A program made the position numbers and the translations under genes. From contig JBFLVQ010000488.1 of the NCBI GenBank assembly GCA_040758525.1, positions 1 to 7,300 on the forward strand: a stretch of DNA of 7,300 bases, given 5' to 3'. Source of the stretch: JBFLVQ01 sp040758525. Its GTDB lineage: Bacteria; Acidobacteriota; Blastocatellia; Chloracidobacteriales; JADJPF01. Under the pieces are notes generated by a model that made no database searches, was not told the DNA's origin, and saw nothing but the letters and a program-made list of their open reading frames with translations. Position 1 is the stretch's first letter. Each line of letters starts with the position of its first letter. This document shows positions 1 through 6,146 of this stretch, in pieces.

Positions 1-46
1 TTGAACCACCAAAGGGTTTTCAGCATAACACTCACATTTTCAATGA

Positions 47-285
47 TTTACTCCTGACAAGGCGGATTTAAGACATCGCTATTTTCTTATCAGTGGAACC
101 GTAACCAAGCCCAAGCAGAGAGTATTGTCGATATTAAATATCAAGATAGCTGCGTTGCACTCACCTGAAGAGATTCTAGAGACTTTGACCAACTCTCACT
201 TAAACACCTCTCACTTATCCTAGCTAACCTATTAAGAGATATTGAGAGTGGCCTCTTTGATGCCGCTGCGAGCCTTGACCCTGAT
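47..285 (+). pseudogene. Frameshifted upstream part of the 286-774 gene
   Basis: Two plus-strand frames are open here and overlap. One is open from 47 to a TAG at 221-223 and reads like natural protein around 140-180 (IAALHSPEEILETL). The other opens after a TGA at 166-168 and continues without a stop into the next feature (DQLSLKHLSLILANLLRDIESGLFDAAASLDP). Joining them near 170-220 gives one plausible helical protein, so I infer a single gene broken by a frameshift. Its start may lie left of the window. No family is recognised. The alternative is that only the 286-774 part was ever coding and the rest is chance open frame. Confidence 0.35.
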
Positions 286-774
286 TTGCCTGATGTCGTA
301 GATGGAAATGATGTCCAGCAAAGATCTATCCCTGCCATTAGTGCCATGTCACCAGCGCTACCTGCTTTTACCCATTATTTCAATAAACCTATCGTCGAGG
401 ATTCTCCTATGCATACTCAATCGGATTCTGATTCTGACTCATCTGATACTCCGGCTGCCACAATGGATGCTGACTCAAACGCTACTGATGAGCAACAACA
501 AGCTATGTTTGAACATGTCCTGCCTGCTGCACCTATTGATGCGCAGCTCTGGGCCGATGTACCTGTTGAGCACTTCAGCGATACTAATATGTGGCTGCAT
601 AGAGAGTTGCTAAAGAGAGAGTTTGATGTTAGTGAACGTTCCTATTATCGATGGATTGGTATTCTCAAGGATCATGGCTTAACTAGAATGTTATCTTCTC
701 AGGATGATCACAAGCTTAAGTTGTTCTATCGTCCTGATGTTGAAGTGACACAAGCTCTAGTGAATACCCACTAG
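286..774 (+). CDS. Hypothetical protein: acidic linker plus possible helix-turn-helix C-terminus
   Basis: A 162-codon open frame from a TTG at 286; in-frame ATGs lie at 346 and 409. I do not recognise the family. Residues about 40-70 are low-complexity and acidic (SDSDSDSSDTP and the residues after it), typical of a flexible linker. The C-terminal half is ordered-looking and helical. The segment around DVSERSYYRWIGILKDHGL, near residues 114-132, resembles a small helix-turn-helix or winged-helix DNA-binding fold, but this is only inference from pattern. No start has a convincing Shine-Dalgarno sequence, and protein-like sequence continues upstream to 169 without a start codon. The annotated start is therefore probably artificial and the gene may be a 5'-broken remnant. 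It converges with the minus-strand gene ending at 934. Confidence 0.5.
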   Translation: MPDVVDGNDVQQRSIPAISAMSPALPAFTHYFNKPIVEDSPMHTQSDSDSDSSDTPAATMDADSNATDEQQQAMFEHVLPAAPIDAQLWADVPVEHFSDTNMWLHRELLKREFDVSERSYYRWIGILKDHGLTRMLSSQDDHKLKLFYRPDVEVTQALVNTH

Positions 775-836
775 CTATGAAGCTTGCTGAGTTGCTTGAT
801 CGGTCTTTTCATCAGAGTTTACCCTAGCAACCTAAC

Positions 837-920
837 ACAGGAGTTGATCGTGCCACAGCCCACTCAAGAATAACAAACTTAATATTCGGGCTGTGGTCGA
901 ACATAGAGCCAGTCTCCTGT
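837..920. repeat. Nested inverted repeat between convergent genes
   Basis: Inner arms CCACAGCCC (853-861) and GGGCTGTGG (888-896) are perfect 9-bp complements around a 26-nt loop. Outer arms ACAGGAG (837-843) and CTCCTGT (914-920) are perfect 7-bp complements. The structure lies between the stop of the plus-strand gene (774) and the stop of the minus-strand gene (934), where a bidirectional terminator would sit. However, the loop is long and no T-run follows on either strand, so a canonical intrinsic terminator is not supported. It could instead be the scar of a small mobile element. Confidence 0.45.
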
Positions 921-933
921 TTGAATTAAAGTG

Positions 934-1323
934 TTAGAATTTCTGGTTTTCTAACTCATAGAATTTCTGCGGATCTGTCGCAATAATATTGTAGGTTATT
1001 TCGTATTGAGTGGAATCCAATTCGCGTTGCCCTGTGTGCTGTAAAAATTCACTTAACGCATTTGCATCAATTTGAATCTTTCCCGACCCAGCCCAATGGC
1101 GATCAGTTCCCGTCTTCTTCACCCCAGAAACCCAATACTCATCCCTCGACTCAAGATCCAAAAAGTTCCCAGCTATACCTCCCTTGCGCATTTTTTTTAA
1201 TGCCATTCCATTAAAGTAAATCGTCTCTCCACTTTTGGAAAAGGTGACGTTGCTGATCCAAGCTGGACCATTGTCCGAATAGCCTGTCTTTAATTCGATG
1301 TACATTAATCTTCGCTTGCTCAT
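934..1323 (-). CDS. Small conserved-looking hypothetical protein (129 aa)
   Basis: ATG at 1321-1323 (minus strand), preceded by AGGAAAG about 5-7 nt upstream (AGGA is the complement of 1330-1333), a good Shine-Dalgarno that fixes the start. The TAA stop is the complement of 934-936. The protein is soluble, with no signal peptide or membrane segment. It looks like one compact, mostly beta domain with segments rich in Gly, Trp and Tyr: YIELKTGYSDNGPAWI near residues 8-23, SGETIYFNG near 31-39, and DEYWVSGVKKTGTDRHWAGSGKI near 61-83. From memory, small stand-alone hypothetical proteins with this pattern occur in many bacteria, with no function known to me. It is the best-formed gene of the left part and is oriented opposite to its neighbours. 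I am confident that it is a real gene, not about its role. Confidence 0.8.
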   Translation of the reverse strand: MSKRRLMYIELKTGYSDNGPAWISNVTFSKSGETIYFNGMALKKMRKGGIAGNFLDLESRDEYWVSGVKKTGTDRHWAGSGKIQIDANALSEFLQHTGQRELDSTQYEITYNIIATDPQKFYELENQKF

Positions 1324-1417
1324 TTTCTTTCCTGCCTAACTTTAATTTAAGCCTACTAACTTGCATGAAATTTTACCTAGATTAGTACCGATAATCCATT
1401 TAAGATGCCAATAAAAG

Positions 1418-1519
1418 ATGCAGAAAAATATCTCTGTTAGTATCAACAATCTACTAGCTGAAGGTTCATACTATCGGCTTAACTGCTGGCTAGATCCTAT
1501 CATCAACCTCAACAGCTAG
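1418..1519 (+). pseudogene. Possible N-terminal piece of the 1546-2022 gene in another frame
   Basis: An ATG at 1418 opens a 33-codon frame containing ISVSINNLLAEGSYYRLNCW, which has a helical, DNA-binding-like look. It ends at TAG 1517-1519. The frame of the next gene is open from 1483, so the two overlap over 1483-1516, and a single -1 shift there would join them into one protein (helical N-terminus, Gln-rich linker PQQLGQQSGQ, then the coiled-coil part). No obvious slippery heptamer is present, so a mutation is likelier than programmed frameshifting. No strong ribosome site precedes the ATG. This could also be chance. Confidence 0.3.
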
Positions 1520-1545
1520 GTCAACAATCAGGCCAAGCTGTATCA

Positions 1546-2022
1546 ATGCCTCCATCCTACATTAGTGGCCAGTCCAGCTCTACCTTGCCCTATGCCCTTA
1601 GCAGCTCATCACTTCTAGCTGAGAGGTTGGGTAGACCTTCGACTAAACAGATGGATGCTTTGGCGATGTCTATCGATAAGCTGGATAGATCGCTAAATGC
1701 CAGTATGCAGACCATCGCTAATCAGATTAGTGCTTTGCAAGATAGTCTATTGAAGGTGTCTCGTCAGCAAGATGCTATGGATAGAGCAATGAATACTTTC
1801 ATTGTGAGAGCTGAATCTTTCTTCTCACAGTTCCCTGCTATTGCTGCTCAAGCTGATTCTTTTACTAAAGCTCTGGATGTGATCTCGCAGTTCGCTCAAA
1901 CCAATCAATTGAATGCTCAGATACTATCTACATTGAAGAAGTTGAATAATAAAGTCGCTGGCAGTGCGACTAAAGTTAAGCCTATGGTCAAAGGCAAGAA
2001 CACAAAATCTAAATGCAAATAG
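1546..2022 (+). CDS. Hypothetical coiled-coil protein with basic tail (158 aa)
   Basis: An open frame from ATG 1546 to TAG 2020-2022; the frame is already open from 1483. Residues 1-28 are Ser/Pro-rich and probably disordered (ISGQSSSTLPYALSSSSLLAE). Residues about 35-80 show heptad-like spacing of hydrophobics (MDALAMSIDKLDRSLNASMQ onward), suggesting a coiled coil. A second helical stretch covers about 85-135. The last 20 residues are strongly basic (KVKPMVKGKNTKSKCK), as in nucleic-acid-binding tails. There is no membrane segment or signal peptide. The start lacks a Shine-Dalgarno sequence, which supports the idea that translation begins upstream in the frame at 1418. Function is unknown; a plasmid or mobile-element accessory protein is a guess from context only. 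Confidence 0.55.
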   Translation: MPPSYISGQSSSTLPYALSSSSLLAERLGRPSTKQMDALAMSIDKLDRSLNASMQTIANQISALQDSLLKVSRQQDAMDRAMNTFIVRAESFFSQFPAIAAQADSFTKALDVISQFAQTNQLNAQILSTLKKLNNKVAGSATKVKPMVKGKNTKSKCK

Positions 2023-2574
2023 TTTACTTGTTCATTAGCACCATCTCTTGCAATTCACATTGATGAAGGGCGCCGCTTACTTCGTAAACACCAAGGGCTC
2101 ATCCTCAAATTCATCGATACCTAACTGCAATGCCATTTTAGATCCTGACGTTGCTTTCTCATCTTTTGTCTTCATCCTCTTTTCTCAACACCCTTTCCAT
2201 CATTCCTCTTTATAAAAAAGCTTATTTGATAGCTATAACCTTGTCATTTTGCTACCATATAATGCTCTAAATCCAATCTTTACAAGAGGATAAGATTTAC
2301 CTTCAATTTCTGACTGCTAACCTCTTGATTTTCAATACGGGCGTTGTTGGTAAATCTATGTGGCAAAATACCACATTCTCTGTAACCTAGTGATTTGAAA
2401 TTAGTTGACCCTATTTTTCTTGATGTTTCATGAGACTAGATTTACCTCCCTATATTTTCAATAAATTAGCTGTAGTAGAGGGAGACTTACCTACTACTTT
2501 TGAGGTATTTTTTTCGAGATGTGCAAAATTGCCCTTGCAAATATATGTAGAATATGGTACTTACAGAGGCAGGT
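2023..2574 (+). promoter_or_regulatory. Gene-free AT-rich region, presumed CRISPR leader at its right end
   Basis: About 550 bp without a credible gene lie directly upstream of the first intact repeat, and array polarity (decay at the far end) makes this the leader side. The motif AGATTTACC occurs at 2293-2301 and 2438-2446, inverted at 2349-2357, and with one change at 2483-2491. A 7-bp perfect hairpin (GTAGTAG 2472-2478, CTACTAC 2491-2497, 12-nt loop) is followed by T-rich DNA. A TAGAAT about 25 bp before the first repeat could be a -10 element, but no good -35 stands 16-18 bp ahead of it, so the array promoter is not pinned down. The functional leader is probably only the last 150-250 bp. 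Confidence 0.55.
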
Positions 2575-4023
2575 GTCGCAGAGCTGATCGAACCTGAGAG
2601 GAACTGAAACTTAAAGCAACGATTTTTGAGCTTTCTTTTGAGTACACAGTCGCAGAGCTGATCGAACCTGAGAGGAACTGAAACTTTACTAGCGTCAGAT
2701 TGAAGCTTTGAAATGTACCACAGTCGCAGAGCTGATCGAACCTGAGAGGAACTGAAACAAGAATGCCATAGTACAGAGAACCACTTGGTTCTCACTAGTC
2801 GCAGAGCTGATCGAACCTGAGAGGAACTGAAACTCATAAGCCCCTCCTTGCGGCGAATCATGTGCCGCATGTCGCAGAGCTGATCGAACCTGAGAGGAAC
2901 TGAAACTCTGCATTCTCACCAGCTTGAACTCTTTTTTGTAACTCAGTCGCAGAGCTGATCGAACCTGAGAGGAACTGAAACTCGGAAGAGTACGAAATTT
3001 CTGAAATCATAGATAAAAAGGAGTCGCAGAGCTGATCGAACCTGAGAGGAACTGAAACTTAACCTCCGGAAATTCTGGGCATCTACTGGTACCAGCTAAG
3101 TCGCAGAGCTGATCGAACCTGAGAGGAACTGAAACTTATAGGTTACACCCTTACCAGGGTTACAAAAACCATGGTAGTCGCAGAGCTGATCGAACCTGAG
3201 AGGAACTGAAACCAGGTCGGTATGGTATATGGGCCATACTCCTTGCCGCTATGTCGCAGAGCTGATCGAACCTGAGAGGAACTGAAACTAACATTTTTAC
3301 ATGAACGTTAAGATTATTAGGTAGTCGCAGAGCTGATCGAACCTGAGAGGAACTGAAACAACATCTCGGGTCCCCCGAAGGTCACCTTGATGTCCGTCGC
3401 AGAGCTGATCGAACCTGAGAGGAACTGAAACTGTCTCAAAACATCCCTCCCGTCGTAAACGTTTGACGGGTCGCAGAGCTGATCGAACCTGAGAGGAACT
3501 GAAACATGAGACGCATGTTCTTTCGCCCGACCAAGCACGGGAAAGTCGCAGAGCTGATCGAACCTGAGAGGAACTGAAACTTTTAGCGTGTCAGGCAAGT
3601 GAAGTTTATTAGCTTTGTCGCAGAGCTGATCGAACCTATAAGGAACTGAAACTCTCTGGTGGTTCCACACAATCAGTATTACCAATTCCAGTCGCAGAGC
3701 TGATCGAACCTGAGAGGAACTGAAACGGAGCGCTAGATTTGGATCACCCCCTTCCTCCCGTAGGTCGTAATGGTGATCGTACTTAAGAAGATCTAAAACT
3801 CAGCGCTAGCTACCCCACTTACTTGGGGAGCCTCAAGTCGCAGAGCTGATCGAACCTATAAGGAACTAAGATTTGCTGTTCATTCCTTCTATCTCTAAAG
3901 CCTTATGGCTGTTATAGTCGCAACGCTGATCGATCTATAAGGAACAAAAGTACATTTCTCAGTAGTTAAAGTCCCATATATAGGTAGGGTTGAAAGGCTT
4001 ACGAATCCATAGGGGACTAAGAC
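2575..4023 (+). CRISPR. CRISPR array, 20 repeat units, type III-B context
   Basis: The 36-bp repeat begins GTCGCAGAGC and ends GGAACTGAAAC. Units start at 2575, 2649, 2723, 2798, 2871, 2946, 3023, 3100, 3177, 3253, 3324, 3396, 3470, 3545, 3617, 3691, 3764, 3837, 3917 and 3989. Units 1-14 and 16 are identical. Unit 15 carries three changes (CCTATAAGG for CCTGAGAGG) and units 17-20 are increasingly degenerate. Spacers 1-17 are 35-41 bp, usual for type III, and all differ. The last 8 nt, ACTGAAAC, match the form of the 5' handle on type III crRNAs (cleavage by Cas6, not seen here). Polarity is left to right, inferred from the handle and from repeat decay at the right end. A single consensus over 1.1 kb implies an array active until recently. 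Neighbouring cmr1 assigns it to subtype III-B. Confidence 0.98.
3764..4023 (+). repeat. Decayed trailer-end CRISPR repeats (units 17-20)
   Basis: Unit 17 (3764-3799) matches the consensus at about 26 of 36 positions by eye. It is recognisable because it divides an apparent 110-bp gap into two normal 37-bp spacers (3727-3763 and 3800-3836). Unit 18 (3837-3872) has the CCTATAAGG variant and a lost 3' end. Unit 19 (3917-3950) lacks one base and also carries CTATAAGG. Unit 20 (about 3989-4023) retains only the skeleton (CGAATCC, GGACTAAGAC). Such decay is expected at the oldest, leader-distal end and supports the assigned orientation. Confidence 0.85.
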
Positions 4024-4104
4024 TAACAACGCTATAAATCTAGCAGCAAGCACATCATACCTGACGCTGTTATCTCGTAATTATATATCTCCAAATAGTT
4101 ATGT

Positions 4105-4284
4105 GAGTTTGCTCGCCAGTTTTGGCCCACTTGTCTTTTGTGATTTGGACACCATAAGATGATGATGATTAAAGACTTGATTTTGACGACGATTTTGATG
4201 ATTTCCCTCTATCCTTTGGTCTCTCAATGGCTTAGAGTGGACCAGGCTGAAGAGATAAGTGTCCCATGCCGGGCGAGCAAACTC
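4105..4284. mobile_element. MITE-like element or IS remnant with 13-bp perfect terminal inverted repeats
   Basis: The ends are perfect 13-bp inverted repeats: GAGTTTGCTCGCC at 4105-4117 and its complement at 4272-4284. Similarity between the two ends continues inward to about 36 bp with mismatches (the shared inner part resembles TGG..CACTT.TC). The hexamer GTTATG stands at 4098-4103 and again at 4286-4291, one base outside each end, which would fit a target-site duplication. The 180-bp interior encodes no credible transposase, so this is a non-autonomous element or deletion remnant. The IS family is not recognised. It sits just past the array trailer. Confidence 0.6.
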
Positions 4285-4473
4285 CGTTATGGCTAACCAC
4301 GCGAATGGAAAAGAGCACTTAAGGTAAAGACGGTCACTAAACCACACCTTCCTAAGCGAAAATAAAATATTTTTAATTTGTCGTGTTATTACGGAATACA
4401 AACCATTGATTTTCCGTTATCTTATTAAAGAGTAAAATAATTGCTATCGATAAAGAATGGCCCCGTAATTTTC

Positions 4474-4509
4474 AAGGATCATTTAATTAAATACCATAGA
4501 ATGATCCTT
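4474..4509. repeat. 10-bp perfect inverted repeat upstream of the promoter
   Basis: AAGGATCATT (4474-4483) and AATGATCCTT (4500-4509) are perfect complements around a 16-nt AT-rich loop. A 10-bp palindrome, AGCAATTGCT (4510-4519), follows immediately and touches the -35 box of the putative promoter at 4519. The position suggests upstream regulator sites. A terminator is less likely because no T-run follows. The DNA between the MITE-like element and this repeat (4285-4473) shows nothing else I can support. Confidence 0.5.
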
Positions 4510-4518
4510 AGCAATTGC

Positions 4519-4547
4519 TTGAAACTCTACAATAAGTAGAGTATAAA
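4519..4547 (+). promoter_or_regulatory. Sigma70-type promoter with embedded palindromic operator
   Basis: TTGAAA (4519-4524), then exactly 17 bp, then TATAAA (4542-4547): each hexamer matches the sigma70 consensus at five of six positions. The spacer is filled by the perfect palindrome ACTCTAC-AATAA-GTAGAGT (4524-4542), which touches both boxes, the classic place for a repressor operator. Transcription would start near 4554 and run toward the membrane-protein gene and cmr1, leaving an unusually long untranslated stretch of about 430 nt. Which transcript it drives is inference. Confidence 0.5.
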
Positions 4548-4985
4548 ACGGTCGCAAGCCTTGTAATTGTCATACATATGGAATTGGTCCTGTTGAAAGT
4601 AGAGTAAGCATACTACAAGCCGGAAGATTAGCTGTGGTTATCACAATAATTAGCAAGAATAAAGATAGACATCTCAACTCTGATAACTGACTAGACAAAT
4701 GGACAAGCATATGGTCTCTAGTTTGATATTGAAACATGGTCTGAATCAGACGGGGCTAATAAAAGTAAAATATAAATGGCGACAAAGGATTATTACAAGG
4801 GTTCACATTTCTCAGCAATCCTCTCTTTGGATCAGTATCGATGTTGGGTGAGAAAATGTTGAAAGTGTATGTAGAGCGCGTAAATACATACAAAGTAGCG
4901 TAACAGAGCAACTCTGACACTACTGTAAAACCAGCCCCAACGTATTCATTCCTTCTGTTGAATAGAACATTTAGTTGGGGGTTGT
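4548..4985 (+). other. Gene-free stretch, possible long 5' untranslated region
   Basis: No credible gene is visible on either strand. Two tiny overlapping plus-strand frames (4776-4862, 28 codons; 4856-4903, 15 codons) look mildly protein-like when joined but have no ribosome site. TTGAAA (4859-4864) and TAAATA (4881-4886), 16 bp apart, form a weak second promoter candidate closer to the next gene. The stretch could be a leader RNA from the 4519 promoter, a small RNA, or the remains of a lost gene. Confidence 0.35.
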
Positions 4986-6089
4986 ATGAAAGCTGAGCAT
5001 AATTACCTGCGAGAAAGACTGCAAGCAGCCAGTGAAAATATGGTGTCATTGCTTATAGCTGTATTGGGTATAGGGTTTTTATTAGGTATTACAACCAATA
5101 TTGTCACTGAGTATATACTTGAACGCTCTCCTCGTTGGCTTGGGTTAGGAGTTGCCGCCTTACTTACCATTTTGTTAACGATATTTTTTATCTGGCGAGT
5201 ATACAGTAAAGGTTACTCCACAAAAGACTCGATAGAGATAGTACTACCTTTCCAAATTACTTCTTGTACTGCAGAGATTCGCATAGTGAGGCCATACCCA
5301 ATTACAAAGCAGATGCGGCAACAATTCCATGGGATTATGGAGAATGATGAGAACAAAACCGGATTTGTACAAGAATGGCATAAAGCAGTAAAAGATGGGA
5401 AACGTCCTTTTCAAGGATTGGCAAGGTGTTGTGTAAAAGACTTATTAGTTTATGCTGTGCTATATGCATTACGCGAGTATTCGGATCAGACATTGACAGT
5501 AAAACAAATCTTCATCGGACATCAATGGAAAATAAATAGGTTGAAAGAACAAAAATTGTCAGAACCTGATTTTCCCTTGTTACTTAGGGAAAATCTTTGT
5601 TTTCAAAATAAGGATAAACAACCTTTCAAAGTCATTAAAATTCCTCTGAGATTGACATTAGATGTTCAAAACAAAGATGTACAAGATAATATTAGTACCA
5701 ACAAAATGGAGAGGACAGAGGTTATTCTTAAGTCATCGTATGGAACATTAAAATTCACCATTACACCTTACGCACAAAGAGTAAGCGCAAAGAGCCGTGA
5801 AGGCTCCATACTGTATAAATACTGTGGTGTTGATGAACAGATAGAACTATGGTTGGCAAAATTTTATATACAAATGAGTACTGACTTCGGCGGATTGCGT
5901 ATTTTTACCAGGGACTTTCGTGAAGACTTTCTACCTTGGGTTGAAGGTCTTTTTGAATGTGTGAGAAATGAGTTGGATTGGAAACTCTGTATGGAAAGAG
6001 ATTTGGAAAGGATGGTAGTGGATCTAACAGACAAGATGGAGGCTTTGCAGCAAGTTCAGTCACAGCAATCATCAGTAAAAGTACATTAG
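4986..6089 (+). CDS. Two-helix membrane protein of unknown function, candidate type III CRISPR ancillary protein
   Basis: 367 residues from ATG 4986; an in-frame stop at 4959-4961 excludes a longer protein. The ribosome site is a weak G-run (4977-4981), and Met19 (5040) is a possible alternative start. Two hydrophobic helices span residues about 19-40 (MVSLLIAVLGIGFLLG onward) and 51-70 (WLGLGVAALLTILLTIFFIW). They are joined by a ten-residue loop, with Lys/Arg before the first and after the second, so both ends should face the cytosol. A soluble domain of about 295 residues follows, with no motif I recognise; it includes KPFKVIKIPLRL-like strand segments and conserved-looking aromatic patches. 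It ends in a charged helix (about 325-357), possibly a coiled coil. The gene is 57 bp ahead of cmr1 on the same strand, so probably in one operon. Known type III ancillary membrane proteins (Csx23, CARF-TM/Cam1) have different layouts, but a cyclic-oligoadenylate-gated membrane effector is a reasonable hypothesis. No CARF or SAVED motif was identified by eye. Confidence 0.85.
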   Translation: MKAEHNYLRERLQAASENMVSLLIAVLGIGFLLGITTNIVTEYILERSPRWLGLGVAALLTILLTIFFIWRVYSKGYSTKDSIEIVLPFQITSCTAEIRIVRPYPITKQMRQQFHGIMENDENKTGFVQEWHKAVKDGKRPFQGLARCCVKDLLVYAVLYALREYSDQTLTVKQIFIGHQWKINRLKEQKLSEPDFPLLLRENLCFQNKDKQPFKVIKIPLRLTLDVQNKDVQDNISTNKMERTEVILKSSYGTLKFTITPYAQRVSAKSREGSILYKYCGVDEQIELWLAKFYIQMSTDFGGLRIFTRDFREDFLPWVEGLFECVRNELDWKLCMERDLERMVVDLTDKMEALQQVQSQQSSVKVH

Positions 6090-6133
6090 TGAATGCTCCA
6101 GAACCGGTATTCGCAATTTATCAAGCATATATC

Positions 6134-6137
6134 GGAG
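6134..6137 (+). promoter_or_regulatory. Ribosome binding site of cmr1
   Basis: GGAG lies nine bases before ATG 6147 and decides the cmr1 start. No better-placed start is seen, and the downstream sequence immediately matches the Cmr1 N-terminal pattern. Confidence 0.7.
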
Positions 6138-6146
6138 AATACTTGG

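Noticed and set aside
141..613. Other frames over the 286-774 gene (141-347 minus; 302-613 plus)
   Set aside because: Shadow frames of the longer, better-composed frame.
777..827. 16-codon frame starting three bases after the 774 stop
   Set aside because: Too short and unsupported; the frame is open again past the TAG, so it could be decayed coding DNA, but nothing confirms this.
837..920. Nested inverted repeat as an intrinsic terminator
   Set aside because: Loop of 26 nt and no T-run on either side, so kept only as an inverted repeat.
2487..3685. Minus-strand open frames (2487-2870, 2695-2919, 3317-3685) with recurring SSSQVRSALR, LSGSISSAT and PLRFDQLCD
   Set aside because: They are translations of the CRISPR repeat itself; the peptide periodicity equals repeat plus spacer length, a common misannotation.
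3729..3809. AGCGCTAG shared by the starts of spacers 16 and 17
   Set aside because: An 8-base match with no extension; probably coincidence.
4099..4401. 100-codon minus-strand frame over the MITE-like element
   Set aside because: It reads through both terminal inverted repeats of the element and has no ribosome site or recognisable domain; most likely a chance frame.
4776..4903. Two overlapping mini-frames that together resemble a ~40-residue peptide
   Set aside because: No ribosome site, in different frames, and too short to support; mentioned only within the gene-free stretch.
4756..5049. 97-codon hydrophobic minus-strand frame
   Set aside because: It overlaps the start of the membrane-protein gene antisense and has no ribosome site or family resemblance.
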